Of a stretch of 64,000 nucleotides of DNA, positions 56,947 to 63,907 are shown in pieces. Under the pieces are notes generated by a model, which ran no database searches, was not told the origin of the DNA, and was given only the letters and a program-made list of their open reading frames with translations. The position numbers and the translations under genes were made by a program. Every line of letters begins with the position of its first letter. Position 1 is the first letter of the stretch. The DNA is taken from positions 62,001 to 126,000 of the forward strand of contig JBKHXX010000011.1 of the NCBI GenBank assembly GCA_046565765.1. The letters run 5' to 3'. This DNA comes from JBFMCT01 sp046565765 (lineage in GTDB: Bacteria > Actinomycetota > Acidimicrobiia > Acidimicrobiales > AC-14).

Positions 56947-56953
56947 GTCCGAA
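56935..56953. promoter_or_regulatory. Candidate IdeR/DtxR iron box
   Basis: The 19-mer here matches the IdeR/DtxR consensus at 13 of 19 positions. The right 14 (TTAGGCTGTCCGAA) match at 11 of 14. It overlaps the -10 of the bacterioferritin operon. Iron-responsive control of bfr through IdeR is established in mycobacteria; the site here is inferred. Confidence 0.45.
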
Positions 56954-57175
56954 GTGAGGGAGTTGGGGTGCCCTATCACCGGCGTCGACCGGGTTCGCTG
57001 GGTGCGGGTGGAGATCCGCGACGGCAGCCCGGTGTGCCACGTCGCCGGCACCACCCGCCGCCGGCCGGTGATGCGCCAGGTGTCGCTGGCCACCGCCACG
57101 GCCCTGATCGCCCGGGGCGTGCCGTCGGTCGTCCGTCATCCTTCGGTATCTCGGCGGGTCGCGGCCCGGACCTGA
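56954..57175 (+). CDS. Small basic protein preceding bfd-bfr
   Basis: 73 residues from the GTG at 56954. The sequence ELGCPITGVDRVRWVRVEIRDG, CHVAGTTRRRPVMRQVSLATATALIARGVPSVVRH is Arg-rich with two Cys and a beta-then-alpha pattern. No family is recognised. It is 9 nt upstream of bfd and shares its promoter, so a role in iron handling or its control is possible but unproven. Confidence 0.55.
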   Translation: MRELGCPITGVDRVRWVRVEIRDGSPVCHVAGTTRRRPVMRQVSLATATALIARGVPSVVRHPSVSRRVAART

Positions 57176-57184
57176 GGCGATTCC

Positions 57185-57391
57185 GTGTTCGTCTGCCACT
57201 GCCGAGCCGTCACCGACGGCGCCGTCCGGGCCACCATCGCCGAGGGCGCCTGCTCGCTGCGTGACCTGGCCGAGGGCTGCGGCGCCGGCTCCCGCTGCGG
57301 CGGTTGCCACCTCGTGCTCCAGCGCATGCTGGCCGACGCCGGCCTGCTCCCAGCCGACTCGGTGCCCACGAGTGGCTACTGTGCCGCCTGA
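57185..57391 (+). CDS. bfd: Bacterioferritin-associated [2Fe-2S] ferredoxin
   Basis: 68 residues. It has the Bfd pattern of four Cys: CHC near residue 4, then CSLRDLAEGCGAGSRCGGC with the CGGC pair at about 38-41. Bfd donates electrons to bacterioferritin to release stored iron. The GTG start at 57185 and the TGATG overlap with bfr show tight coupling. Confidence 0.9.
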   Translation: MFVCHCRAVTDGAVRATIAEGACSLRDLAEGCGAGSRCGGCHLVLQRMLADAGLLPADSVPTSGYCAA

Positions 57392-57867
57392 TGCAAGGTG
57401 ACGCGGAGATCCTGGAGCTGCTCAACGAGGTGCTGACCGCCGAGCTGACGGCCGTCAACCAGTACTTCGCCGACTACAAGATGTGCGAGAACTGGGGCTA
57501 CACCCGGCTCGCGGCCAAGTTCCGCGAGGATTCGATCGACGAGATGAAGGACGCGGAGATGCTCATCGACCGCATCCTGTACCTCGACGGCGTCCCCAAC
57601 CTCCAGCGGCTTGGATCGGTCCGGGTGGGCGAGACCGTGCCCGAGAAGCTCCGCCTGGCCCTGGACGTGGAGCGGGAGGCCATCGGCCGCCTCAACCGGT
57701 GCGTGGAGGTGGCGGTGGCCAAGGGCGACAACGGCAGCCGCCAGCTGTTCGAGCGCATCCTGGCCGGCGAGGAGGAGCACGCCGACTACCTCGAGACCCA
57801 GCTGTCGCTCGTGCAGACCCTCGGCGAGCCGCTGTACCTGGCCCAGCAGGTCGGGTCAGCCGAGTAG
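57391..57867 (+). CDS. bfr: Bacterioferritin
   Basis: 158 residues. Ferroxidase ligands are in ELLNEVLTAELTAVNQYF (Glu18 region), KFREDSIDEMKDAEMLIDRILYLDG (Glu/His-equivalent, with the heme-binding Met in EMLIDR) and LEREAIGRLN-type helix (here DVEREAIGRLN), plus GEEEHADYLETQL. It forms a 24-mer shell with heme at subunit interfaces. The His usually following DEM is replaced by Lys-Asp-Ala-Glu in this reading, which deserves a check. It overlaps the convergent PIG-L gene by 12 nt. Confidence 0.92.
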   Translation: MQGDAEILELLNEVLTAELTAVNQYFADYKMCENWGYTRLAAKFREDSIDEMKDAEMLIDRILYLDGVPNLQRLGSVRVGETVPEKLRLALDVEREAIGRLNRCVEVAVAKGDNGSRQLFERILAGEEEHADYLETQLSLVQTLGEPLYLAQQVGSAE

Positions 57868-58587
57868 CAGGCGCCGGAACCCTTCGGCGTAGCGCACGCC
57901 GGCCAGCCGCCCGCCGTCCTCGGCCCGCTGGCGCAGCAGCGACCCGAGCCACTCCGCCGTCCCCCCCTCGTGGCCGTAGGCGGTGGCCTGGAGCTGGCTC
58001 TCGTGGCACAGCAGGGCCTCGACCTTGGTGTCGAGCGTCCCCCCCACCTCGACCCACACGTTGGGCTCGAGCGTGCCCGACAGGAGCACGGTGCCCACCG
58101 CGTGGGCCGGCCCCGCGTCGGGGAAGTAGAGGGCGCTGCCGGCGGCCGGCGAGACGGCGTCGAGGGTGGCCCAGCCCGCCACCCGGTGGTCGTGGTGGTT
58201 GAAGTAGGTGTCGCCGAAGAAGACCGCGGTGGGGTCGGGGCACACCACCGTGTCCGGCCTGACCTCGCGCACCGCGGCCACGATCGCCCGGCGCACGCCG
58301 GGGCTGTTCTCCAGCTCGCCGTCGCCCACGTCGAGCCGGCGGTGGCCGGCCAGGCCGAGCACGCCCGCCGCCGCCGCCACCTCGTGCGCCCGCCGGTCGG
58401 CCAGGGCCTCGGGATCGGCCCGCGGGTCGCTCGAGCCCTTGTCGCCCCGGGTCAGCACCAGCAGGTGCACGTCGCAGCCGGCCGCCGCCCACCGGGCCAG
58501 CGTCCCCCCGCAGGAGATCTCGGCGTCGTCGGGGTGGGCGTACACGGCCAGGGCCCGGCCCGGGGCCTCGTCCAGGAGGTCGGGCAC
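57856..58587 (-). CDS. PIG-L family deacetylase
   Basis: 243 residues. The zinc motif AHPDDAEISCGGTLARWA (His-Pro-Asp-Asp) and the second His group YFNHHDHRVAGWATLDAV are intact, with LLVLTRGDKGSSDPRADP between them. Actinobacterial members include MshB and Mca of mycothiol metabolism; which substrate applies here cannot be told. The GTG at 58587 overlaps the last base of the aldolase stop. Confidence 0.9.
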   Translation of the reverse strand: MPDLLDEAPGRALAVYAHPDDAEISCGGTLARWAAAGCDVHLLVLTRGDKGSSDPRADPEALADRRAHEVAAAAGVLGLAGHRRLDVGDGELENSPGVRRAIVAAVREVRPDTVVCPDPTAVFFGDTYFNHHDHRVAGWATLDAVSPAAGSALYFPDAGPAHAVGTVLLSGTLEPNVWVEVGGTLDTKVEALLCHESQLQATAYGHEGGTAEWLGSLLRQRAEDGGRLAGVRYAEGFRRLLLG

Positions 58588-59600
58588 TACGGCGCCGCCC
58601 GCAGCACCGCCATCGCCCGCTCGACGGCGCCGTCGTCGACGTCGTGGTGGGTCACCAGGCGGACGGTAGCGGGTGCGATGGTGCCGGCCAGCACCCCTTC
58701 GGTGCGCAGGTGCTCGACCAGGGCCAGGGCGTCGTGGTGGCGGAACGTGACCACGTTGGTGCGGATGGCGGCCGGGTCGCAGCCCGACCCGGGCCAGCGG
58801 TCGGCCACCGCCCCGGCCAACCGCCGGGCCCGCTCGTGGTCCTCGGCCAGCCGCTCGACCATCGTGCGCAGGGCGACCAGGCCGGCGGCGGCGATGACCC
58901 CCGCCTGGCGCATCTGCCCGCCCAGCCGGGCCCGCTCCAGCCGGGCCCGCTCCAGGATCTCGGCCGGGCCGGCCAGCATCGACCCCACCGGCGCGCACAG
59001 CCCCTTGGACAGGCAGCACATCACGGTGGTGGCCGGCTCGGCGAGGGTCGCCACCGGCACGCCGGTCGCCACCGAGGCGTTGAACAGCCGGGCCCCGTCG
59101 AGGTGGACGGGGAGGCGGGCCGCGGCCGCCGCGTCCGCCACCGCCCGCAGCTTGTCCAGCGGCCACGGCGCCCCGTCGGCGGGCATGTGGGTGTTCTCGA
59201 CGCACACCACGCTCGGCCGGGGCTGGTGGTGGACGGCCGCCTCGGCCACCGCGGCCACGTCGGCCGGCTCGATGGTGCCGTCGCCGTCGTCCACCAGGGC
59301 GAACTGCACGCCCGCGTTGCGGGCCGCCCCCCCGTTCTCGTAGAGCACGACGTGCTGGCGGCGGCCGGTGATCACCACCGACCCCTGCGGCGCCAGCACC
59401 CGCAGGGCGACCTGGTTGCCCATCGTCCCCGACGGCACGAACAGGGCCGCCTCCTTGCCCACCAGGGCCGCGAACTCGGCCTCCAGCTGGTTGACGGTGG
59501 GGTCCTCGCCGTAGAGGTCGTCGCCCACCTCGGCCTCGGCCATGGCCCGCCGCATCTCGGGGGTGGGGCGGGTGACGGTGTCCGAGCGCAGGTCGATCAT
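58587..59600 (-). CDS. Low-specificity L-threonine aldolase
   Basis: 337 residues, PLP fold type I. IDLRSDTVTRPTPEMRRAMAEAEVGDDLYGEDPTV is diagnostic in sections. FVPSGTMGNQVAL, the PLP Asp/Arg region LPVHLDGARLFNAS and the Schiff-base Lys in MCCLSKGLCAPVGS follow. It cleaves L-threonine or L-allo-threonine to glycine and acetaldehyde. The ATG at 59600 lies one base after the predicted +1 from TACCGT. Confidence 0.92.
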   Translation of the reverse strand: MIDLRSDTVTRPTPEMRRAMAEAEVGDDLYGEDPTVNQLEAEFAALVGKEAALFVPSGTMGNQVALRVLAPQGSVVITGRRQHVVLYENGGAARNAGVQFALVDDGDGTIEPADVAAVAEAAVHHQPRPSVVCVENTHMPADGAPWPLDKLRAVADAAAAARLPVHLDGARLFNASVATGVPVATLAEPATTVMCCLSKGLCAPVGSMLAGPAEILERARLERARLGGQMRQAGVIAAAGLVALRTMVERLAEDHERARRLAGAVADRWPGSGCDPAAIRTNVVTFRHHDALALVEHLRTEGVLAGTIAPATVRLVTHHDVDDGAVERAMAVLRAAP

Positions 59601-59607
59601 CGGTACG

Positions 59608-59617
59608 ACGGTAGGGT
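59608..59617. promoter_or_regulatory. Interlocked bidirectional -10 element
   Basis: ACGGTAGGGT: forward TAGGGT (59612-59617) lies 8 nt before the ATG at 59626; reverse TACCGT (59613-59608) lies 7 nt before the ATG at 59600. The central TA is shared. The whole divergent gap is 25 nt. Confidence 0.55.
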
Positions 59618-59625
59618 GCCCGGCG

Positions 59626-60426
59626 ATGCCCCCCGACCCGTCCGAGCTGGCCGCCCTGGCCGAGGCGGTGGCCCGGGAGGCGGGGACCATGCTGCTCGAC
59701 GGCCAGGTCGGCACCCGCAGCATGATCGCCACCAAGACGAGCGCCACCGACATGGTGTCGGAGATGGACCACGCGGCCGAGGCGTTGATCATCGAACGCC
59801 TCCTGGCCGCCCGCCCCGGCGACGGGATCCTCGGCGAGGAGGGGGGCGAGCGCCGCGGCACCAGCGGCGTGCGGTGGGTCGTCGACCCCCTCGACGGCAC
59901 CACCAACTACCTCTACGGCCAGCCCGCCTGGTCGGTCTCCATCGCCGCCGAGGTCGACGGCACGGGGGTGGCCGGGGTCGTGTACGACCCGTCGCACGGC
60001 GAGTGCTTCACGGCCGCCGCCGGCGCCGGGGCCTACCTCAACGGCGAGCCCATCGCCCCCTCCGGCGCCGACGACCTGTCCTCCGCCCTCGTCGCCACCG
60101 GCTTCGCCTACGACGCCGGCCGCCGGGCCCGCCAGGCCCACGTCCTCACCCACGTGCTGCCCCGGGTGCGTGACATCCGCCGCTACGGCGCCGCCTCCCT
60201 CGACCTGTGCTGGGTCGCCTGCGGCCGCCAGGACGGCTACTACGAGGTCGGCCTCCAGCCCTGGGACGTGGCCGCCGGCGCCGTGATCGCGGCCGAGTCG
60301 GGCGCCATGGTGTGCGGCGTGGACGGCGGTCCTCCCGGCGGACCGTCGATCCTGACCGCCGCCCCCGGCCTCGCCCTCACCCTCCTGGGCCTGCTGAAGA
60401 TGGCCGACGCAGCCGGCTCGCTGTGA
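59626..60426 (+). CDS. Inositol monophosphatase-family protein
   Basis: 266 residues. Metal motifs are GILGEEGG, WVVDPLDGTTNYLYGQPAWSVSIA and the C-terminal LQPWDVAAGAVIAAESGAMV. ATKTSATDMVSEMDHAAE supplies the first loop. The family hydrolyses inositol phosphate, histidinol phosphate or fructose bisphosphate; actinobacterial members include HisN and SuhB, and which one this is cannot be read. The ATG at 59626 follows a -10 at near-leaderless spacing. Confidence 0.9.
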   Translation: MPPDPSELAALAEAVAREAGTMLLDGQVGTRSMIATKTSATDMVSEMDHAAEALIIERLLAARPGDGILGEEGGERRGTSGVRWVVDPLDGTTNYLYGQPAWSVSIAAEVDGTGVAGVVYDPSHGECFTAAAGAGAYLNGEPIAPSGADDLSSALVATGFAYDAGRRARQAHVLTHVLPRVRDIRRYGAASLDLCWVACGRQDGYYEVGLQPWDVAAGAVIAAESGAMVCGVDGGPPGGPSILTAAPGLALTLLGLLKMADAAGSL

Positions 60427-60449
60427 CCGCCTGTGGGAGAATTCGCACC

Positions 60450-60611
60450 ATGGACGAGTGGACCAAGGTGAAGGTTCGGGTCGACGAGAACGGCAAGCTG
60501 CTGGTCGAGTGCGACGGCGACATCGACAAGTCCCACCTCACCGAGGAGCGCCGCTCCGCCCCCGACCTGCCCGAGGAGCAGGCCGGGATGCCCGTCATCT
60601 GGGGCTTCTGA
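60450..60611 (+). CDS. Small acidic protein of unknown function
   Basis: 53 residues beginning MDEWTKVKVRVDENGKLLVEC, with a beta-hairpin-like start, DGDIDKSHLTEERR and the end DLPEEQAGMPVIWGF. It is too short for family recognition, but the codon pattern is consistent. GAGAAT at 60437-60442 could be a -10 placing +1 one base before the ATG. It ends at hairpin copy C. Confidence 0.6.
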   Translation: MDEWTKVKVRVDENGKLLVECDGDIDKSHLTEERRSAPDLPEEQAGMPVIWGF

Positions 60612-60624
60612 CCCCCCCGCCACG

Positions 60625-60671
60625 TTTTGGGGCGCCCGAACCACGTGAGAGGTGGTTGAGACGCCCCGAAA
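60625..60671. terminator. 47-nt two-stage hairpin element, copy C
   Basis: Outer arms TTTTGGGGCG and CGCCCCGAAA (one G-U), internal-loop sides CCCG / GAGA, inner stem AACCAC / GTGGTT and a 7-nt loop. It is identical in length and layout to copies A and B. It sits between convergent stops at 60611 and 60681. Confidence 0.75.
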
Positions 60672-60680
60672 CGGTCGGGG

Positions 60681-61475
60681 TCAGGCCGCCCCGCCCTCCC
60701 ACCAGATCGTCACCGTCTCCCGCTCGGCCGGCAGCGGGTAGCGCTCCAGGGCCACCTCCACCTCGCCCGCCCGCGCCGGCGCCAGGCACAGGCGGCGGGT
60801 GAGGAACTCGATCCGCTCGGGAGTCGGCTCGGGGTCCCACCCGGGGCGGACGTCCCGCTCGGAGCGGGCCTCGATCCCGGCCTCGGCCAGCACCGCCAGG
60901 GCGTCGTCGGCGGTCGGGCCCTCGGGTCGGTCGACGTCCCAGAAGTGCTTCCACAGGGGATTGGTGCCGCTCACCGGGTGCCGGGCCCCGATCTCGACGA
61001 CCACCCTGCGGCGGGCGTGGTTGGTGAGGGCCAGCACGAACACTCGCAGGTCGGGGACGTTGTAGAGCACGTGGTGGCTCACCACCACGTCGGCCGAGGG
61101 CACGGCCCGGGCGACGTCGGGCCAGCGCCCGTGGAACGTCTTGGCGGCCACGCCCCGCTCCGCGGCCCGGGCTGCGAAGGCGGCGAGCATGTCGCGCTCC
61201 TCGTCCACCCCGGTGACCAGCGCCGCCGGCGGGGCCAGGTGGAGCGAGGCGCCCCCCGCCCCCACGCCCACGTCGAGCACCGACCCGCCGTCGCGCAGGG
61301 CCTCCAGGGCCAGCCGGCGCGACGGCGTCTCCGGGGGCGGCTCCTCGACCGGGGAACCGGCCCCGCACAGCGACGGGGTCAGCTTCCACGGGTCGGCCGG
61401 GGCCTGGCTCAGGATCTCGTCGGGGATGGCCCACGACGCCAGCTGCTCGGCCCAGCGGTCCTCGGCCGCGCCCAC
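60681..61475 (-). CDS. Class I SAM-dependent methyltransferase
   Basis: 264 residues from the GTG at 61475. Motif I is VLDVGVGAGGASLHLAPP, with the acidic motif II VTGVDEERDMLAAFA. ADVVVSHHVLYNVPDLRVFVLALTNHARRRVVVEI corresponds to motifs II-III. The C-terminus (FLTRRLCLAPARAGEVEVALERYPLP) is a substrate cap. The substrate is unknown. It follows the RDD gene by 5 nt on the same strand. Confidence 0.85.
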   Translation of the reverse strand: MGAAEDRWAEQLASWAIPDEILSQAPADPWKLTPSLCGAGSPVEEPPPETPSRRLALEALRDGGSVLDVGVGAGGASLHLAPPAALVTGVDEERDMLAAFAARAAERGVAAKTFHGRWPDVARAVPSADVVVSHHVLYNVPDLRVFVLALTNHARRRVVVEIGARHPVSGTNPLWKHFWDVDRPEGPTADDALAVLAEAGIEARSERDVRPGWDPEPTPERIEFLTRRLCLAPARAGEVEVALERYPLPAERETVTIWWEGGAA

Positions 61476-61480
61476 GCCCG

Positions 61481-61975
61481 TCAGCCCCGCACCACGATGG
61501 TGCCCGCCAGGCGGTCGTGCACGCCCCGGTGGAGCGGGTCGAGCACCAGCACGGCCCGCAGCCCGAGGGCGATCACCCACCCGACCACCGCCACCTGGAA
61601 GGCGAGGGCGGGGAGCACCCAGCGCAGCACCGCCCTCTTCCAGCCCGGCGGGCGGTCGTCGCCGATCCCGACCACCCGGATGTCGACGATGGCCTTGCCC
61701 GGCGTGCGCCCCCACAGGGCGGTGGGCACGATCTCGTAGAGGGCCAGGAACACGAAGGCCACCAGCGCGACCAGGCGGGTCAGCCCGGGGCCGAGGTCCT
61801 CGGCGGTGACGGCGTCGGCGAGGAGCATCCCCGGGGTGAGCAGGACGGTGCCGGCGAGGGCCACGTCGGCCGCGAACCCGACCGCCCGCTGGCTCGGCGA
61901 CGCCAGGCGGTCCTCCCCGGCCCTCGCCGGCGTGGGACCCTGGCGGGCCGCCTCCTCCTCGGGGCGCCAGCTCAT
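61481..61975 (-). CDS. RDD-family membrane protein
   Basis: 164 residues. The N-terminus has ASPSQRAVGFAADVALAGTVLL (Arg-Asp region of RDD), followed by about three transmembrane helices. LWGRTPGKAIVDIRVVGIGDD is the RDD signature loop. The helix ALAFQVAVVGWVIALGLRAVLVLDPLHRGVHDRLAGT ends the domain. RDD proteins may act as ion antiporters in some bacteria; the role here is unknown. ATG at 61975. Confidence 0.85.
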   Translation of the reverse strand: MSWRPEEEAARQGPTPARAGEDRLASPSQRAVGFAADVALAGTVLLTPGMLLADAVTAEDLGPGLTRLVALVAFVFLALYEIVPTALWGRTPGKAIVDIRVVGIGDDRPPGWKRAVLRWVLPALAFQVAVVGWVIALGLRAVLVLDPLHRGVHDRLAGTIVVRG

Positions 61976-61979
61976 CCGT

Positions 61980-63014
61980 TCAGCCCGAGAAGGCCCGGGC
62001 CACGCCGTGGTAGAGGTCGGGATCGACGGTCTTGACCGTGCCCACCGCGTCGCTCAGCGGCACCCGCACGATGTCGCCGGCCTGGAGGGCGACCATCTGG
62101 CCGAACGCCCCGTCGTGCACGGCGTCGATGGCGGCGATGCCGAAGCGGGTGGCCAGGATGCGGTCGAAGGCGGTGGGCGTGCCGCCCCGCTGGATGTGGC
62201 CCAGGATCGTCACCCGCGTCTCGAACCCGGTGCGCTTCTCGATCTCCTTGGCCACGTGGTTGGCGATGCCGCCCAGGCGCACGTGCCCGAAGGCGTCGAG
62301 GGGGGCGTCCTCCTGGGTGACGAAGGTGCCCTCCCGGAACGTCGCCCCCTCGGCCACCACCACGATGGACGCGTACCGCCCCCGGTCGTGGCGGGCCTTG
62401 AGCCGCTGCGCCACCTCGTCCACGTCGAAGGGCTCCTCCGGGACGAGGATCTCGGCCGCCCCTCCGGCGATACCGGCGTGGGTGGCGATCCAGCCCGCGT
62501 GGCGGCCCATGACCTCCACCACCATCACCCGGTCGTGGGACTCGGCGGTGGTGTGGAGCCGGTCGATGGCGTCGGTGGCGATCTGCACGGCGGTGTCGAA
62601 GCCGAACGTCACCTCGGTGGCCGACAGGTCGTTGTCGATCGTCTTGGGGACGCCGACCACGGACACGCCGGCGTCTCCCAGCCGCTGGGCCACGCCCAGG
62701 GTGTCGTCGCCGCCGATGGCGACGAGGGCGTCGACCCGCTCGTGGCGCAGCATCTCCATGGCCTTCTCGGCGCCGCCGTCGATCTTGTAGGGGTTGGTGC
62801 GCGACGTCCCCAGGATCGTGCCGCCCCGGGGCAGGATGCCGCGGCAGCGCTCCACGTCGAGGGGCGTGGTCTCGCCGTCTAGGACGCCCCGCCACCCGTC
62901 GCGGAACCCCACCAGGGTGTCGCCGTAGTGGCGCTCGCCCTTGCGCACGACCGCCCGGATCACCGCGTTCAGCCCCGGGCAGTCGCCCCCGCCCGTCAGC
63001 AACCCGACTCGCAT
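61980..63014 (-). CDS. pfkA: 6-phosphofructokinase, probably pyrophosphate-dependent
   Basis: 344 residues. The N-terminal phosphate loop is LLTGGGDCPGLNAVIRAVV. GGDDT has D104 and PKTIDND has K124; in this family D104 plus K124 marks pyrophosphate-dependent enzymes, whereas ATP-dependent ones have Gly104. VEVMGRHAGWIA, LGHIQRGGTPTAFDR and GIANHVAKEIEKRTG (fructose 6-phosphate sites) are intact. This is the group III actinobacterial type. TAGGGT at 63027-63022 puts +1 one base before the ATG. Confidence 0.92.
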   Translation of the reverse strand: MRVGLLTGGGDCPGLNAVIRAVVRKGERHYGDTLVGFRDGWRGVLDGETTPLDVERCRGILPRGGTILGTSRTNPYKIDGGAEKAMEMLRHERVDALVAIGGDDTLGVAQRLGDAGVSVVGVPKTIDNDLSATEVTFGFDTAVQIATDAIDRLHTTAESHDRVMVVEVMGRHAGWIATHAGIAGGAAEILVPEEPFDVDEVAQRLKARHDRGRYASIVVVAEGATFREGTFVTQEDAPLDAFGHVRLGGIANHVAKEIEKRTGFETRVTILGHIQRGGTPTAFDRILATRFGIAAIDAVHDGAFGQMVALQAGDIVRVPLSDAVGTVKTVDPDLYHGVARAFSG

Positions 63015-63021
63015 GGCGTGA

Positions 63022-63027
63022 ACCCTA
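63022..63027 (-). promoter_or_regulatory. -10 hexamer of the phosphofructokinase gene
   Basis: TAGGGT on the minus strand, 7 nt before the ATG at 63014. The rest of the 130-nt gap to the ACT-domain gene shows GC-rich inverted repeats but no open frame. Confidence 0.4.
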
Positions 63028-63144
63028 GATGACGGCCGATCTTCGCTTCAGCCACGACGCGGCTGGGCAGCCGACTACCTCTGACCTGGAGGTTTGGCTG
63101 TGGCCGAGCCGTCGGCCGCCGGATGAGGGCTGGTCGGCAGTCAC

Positions 63145-63804
63145 CTAATGACGGATGAAGCCCGCGCCGTCCAGCTCGCGGGCCCGCAGGCCGGCGATGC
63201 GGGCTAGGGCGGACAGCTCCCGCCGCTCCCGGGCCCGGAAGGGCCGGCCCCGGCGGCCGAGCACGACCGCCACGTCGGTGCCCTCGAGGACCGACCAGGC
63301 GGCGTCGTCGGGCCCGCAGTCGCCGGCCACGACCATGGCGGACGACTGGCTGCCGGTCACGAAGGCGGCCAGCCAGGCGGGGGGCGGCGGCGACCCGGCC
63401 GACGCGGCGAGGGTCTGGCGGCCGAGGTCGACGGCCGCCGCCCAGTCCGACTCGAACACCTCGTGGGCACGGGCCACCAGCTCCCCCACCAGGGCGGCCA
63501 GCGAGGTGGACCCGACCAGCACCGCGGCGGTGTCGAGGGCATCCACCCGCACGTCGGGCAGCCCCTCACCGGGCCGCACGTCCTCCACGTCCACGCCGTC
63601 GACCTCGGAGATCTCGCTGATCAGCAGGCCCACCACGCCGGCGTCGGGCAGCTGGACGGTCAGCTCGTCGATGGCCCGGCCCGCGCCCCGCTCGAGGATC
63701 TCGATGCCCACCACGTCCCCCCGCACGGCCCCGATCCGGCTGGCGACGGCCCCCAGCGCCCCCGGCCGGTCAGGGAGCCAGACCCGGACGATGAACGTCT
63801 CCAT
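63145..63804 (-). CDS. ACT-domain protein
   Basis: 219 residues from the ATG at 63804. The N-terminal ACT domain (FIVRVWLPDRPGALGAVASRIGAVRGDVVGIEIL) is followed by a degenerate second ACT-like repeat (VQLPDAGVVGLLISEISEVDGVDVEDVRPG). The C-terminal GAF-like region (DTAAVLVGSTSLAALVGELVARAHEVF, DDAAWSVLEGTDVAVVLGRRGRPFRARERRELSALARIAGL) resembles small-molecule sensor folds. It is probably an amino-acid-sensing regulator; no DNA-binding or catalytic domain is seen. Confidence 0.75.
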   Translation of the reverse strand: METFIVRVWLPDRPGALGAVASRIGAVRGDVVGIEILERGAGRAIDELTVQLPDAGVVGLLISEISEVDGVDVEDVRPGEGLPDVRVDALDTAAVLVGSTSLAALVGELVARAHEVFESDWAAAVDLGRQTLAASAGSPPPPAWLAAFVTGSQSSAMVVAGDCGPDDAAWSVLEGTDVAVVLGRRGRPFRARERRELSALARIAGLRARELDGAGFIRH

Positions 63805-63807
63805 CAG

Positions 63808-63827
63808 GGCGAGGCTAGGCCCTCGCC
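63808..63827 (-). promoter_or_regulatory. Palindrome over the -10 of the ACT-domain gene
   Basis: GGCGAGG (63808-63814) and CCTCGCC (63821-63827) flank a 6-nt centre. The -10 TAGCCT (63817-63812) lies within, and +1 falls one base before the ATG. This is a typical operator layout. Confidence 0.4.
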
Positions 63828-63907
63828 GTGAACGCTCGGTTTCAGAACTGCGAAAGGCGAGCGCCAACCAGGGGGGGCCCGCAGGACCTGGCTGCCCGCC
63901 GCAGGGA

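Noticed and set aside
63808..63827. The hairpin as an RNA structure masking the ACT-gene ribosome-binding site
   Set aside because: The -10 lies inside the palindrome and +1 falls next to the ATG, so the palindrome would not be transcribed in this mRNA; an operator is more likely.
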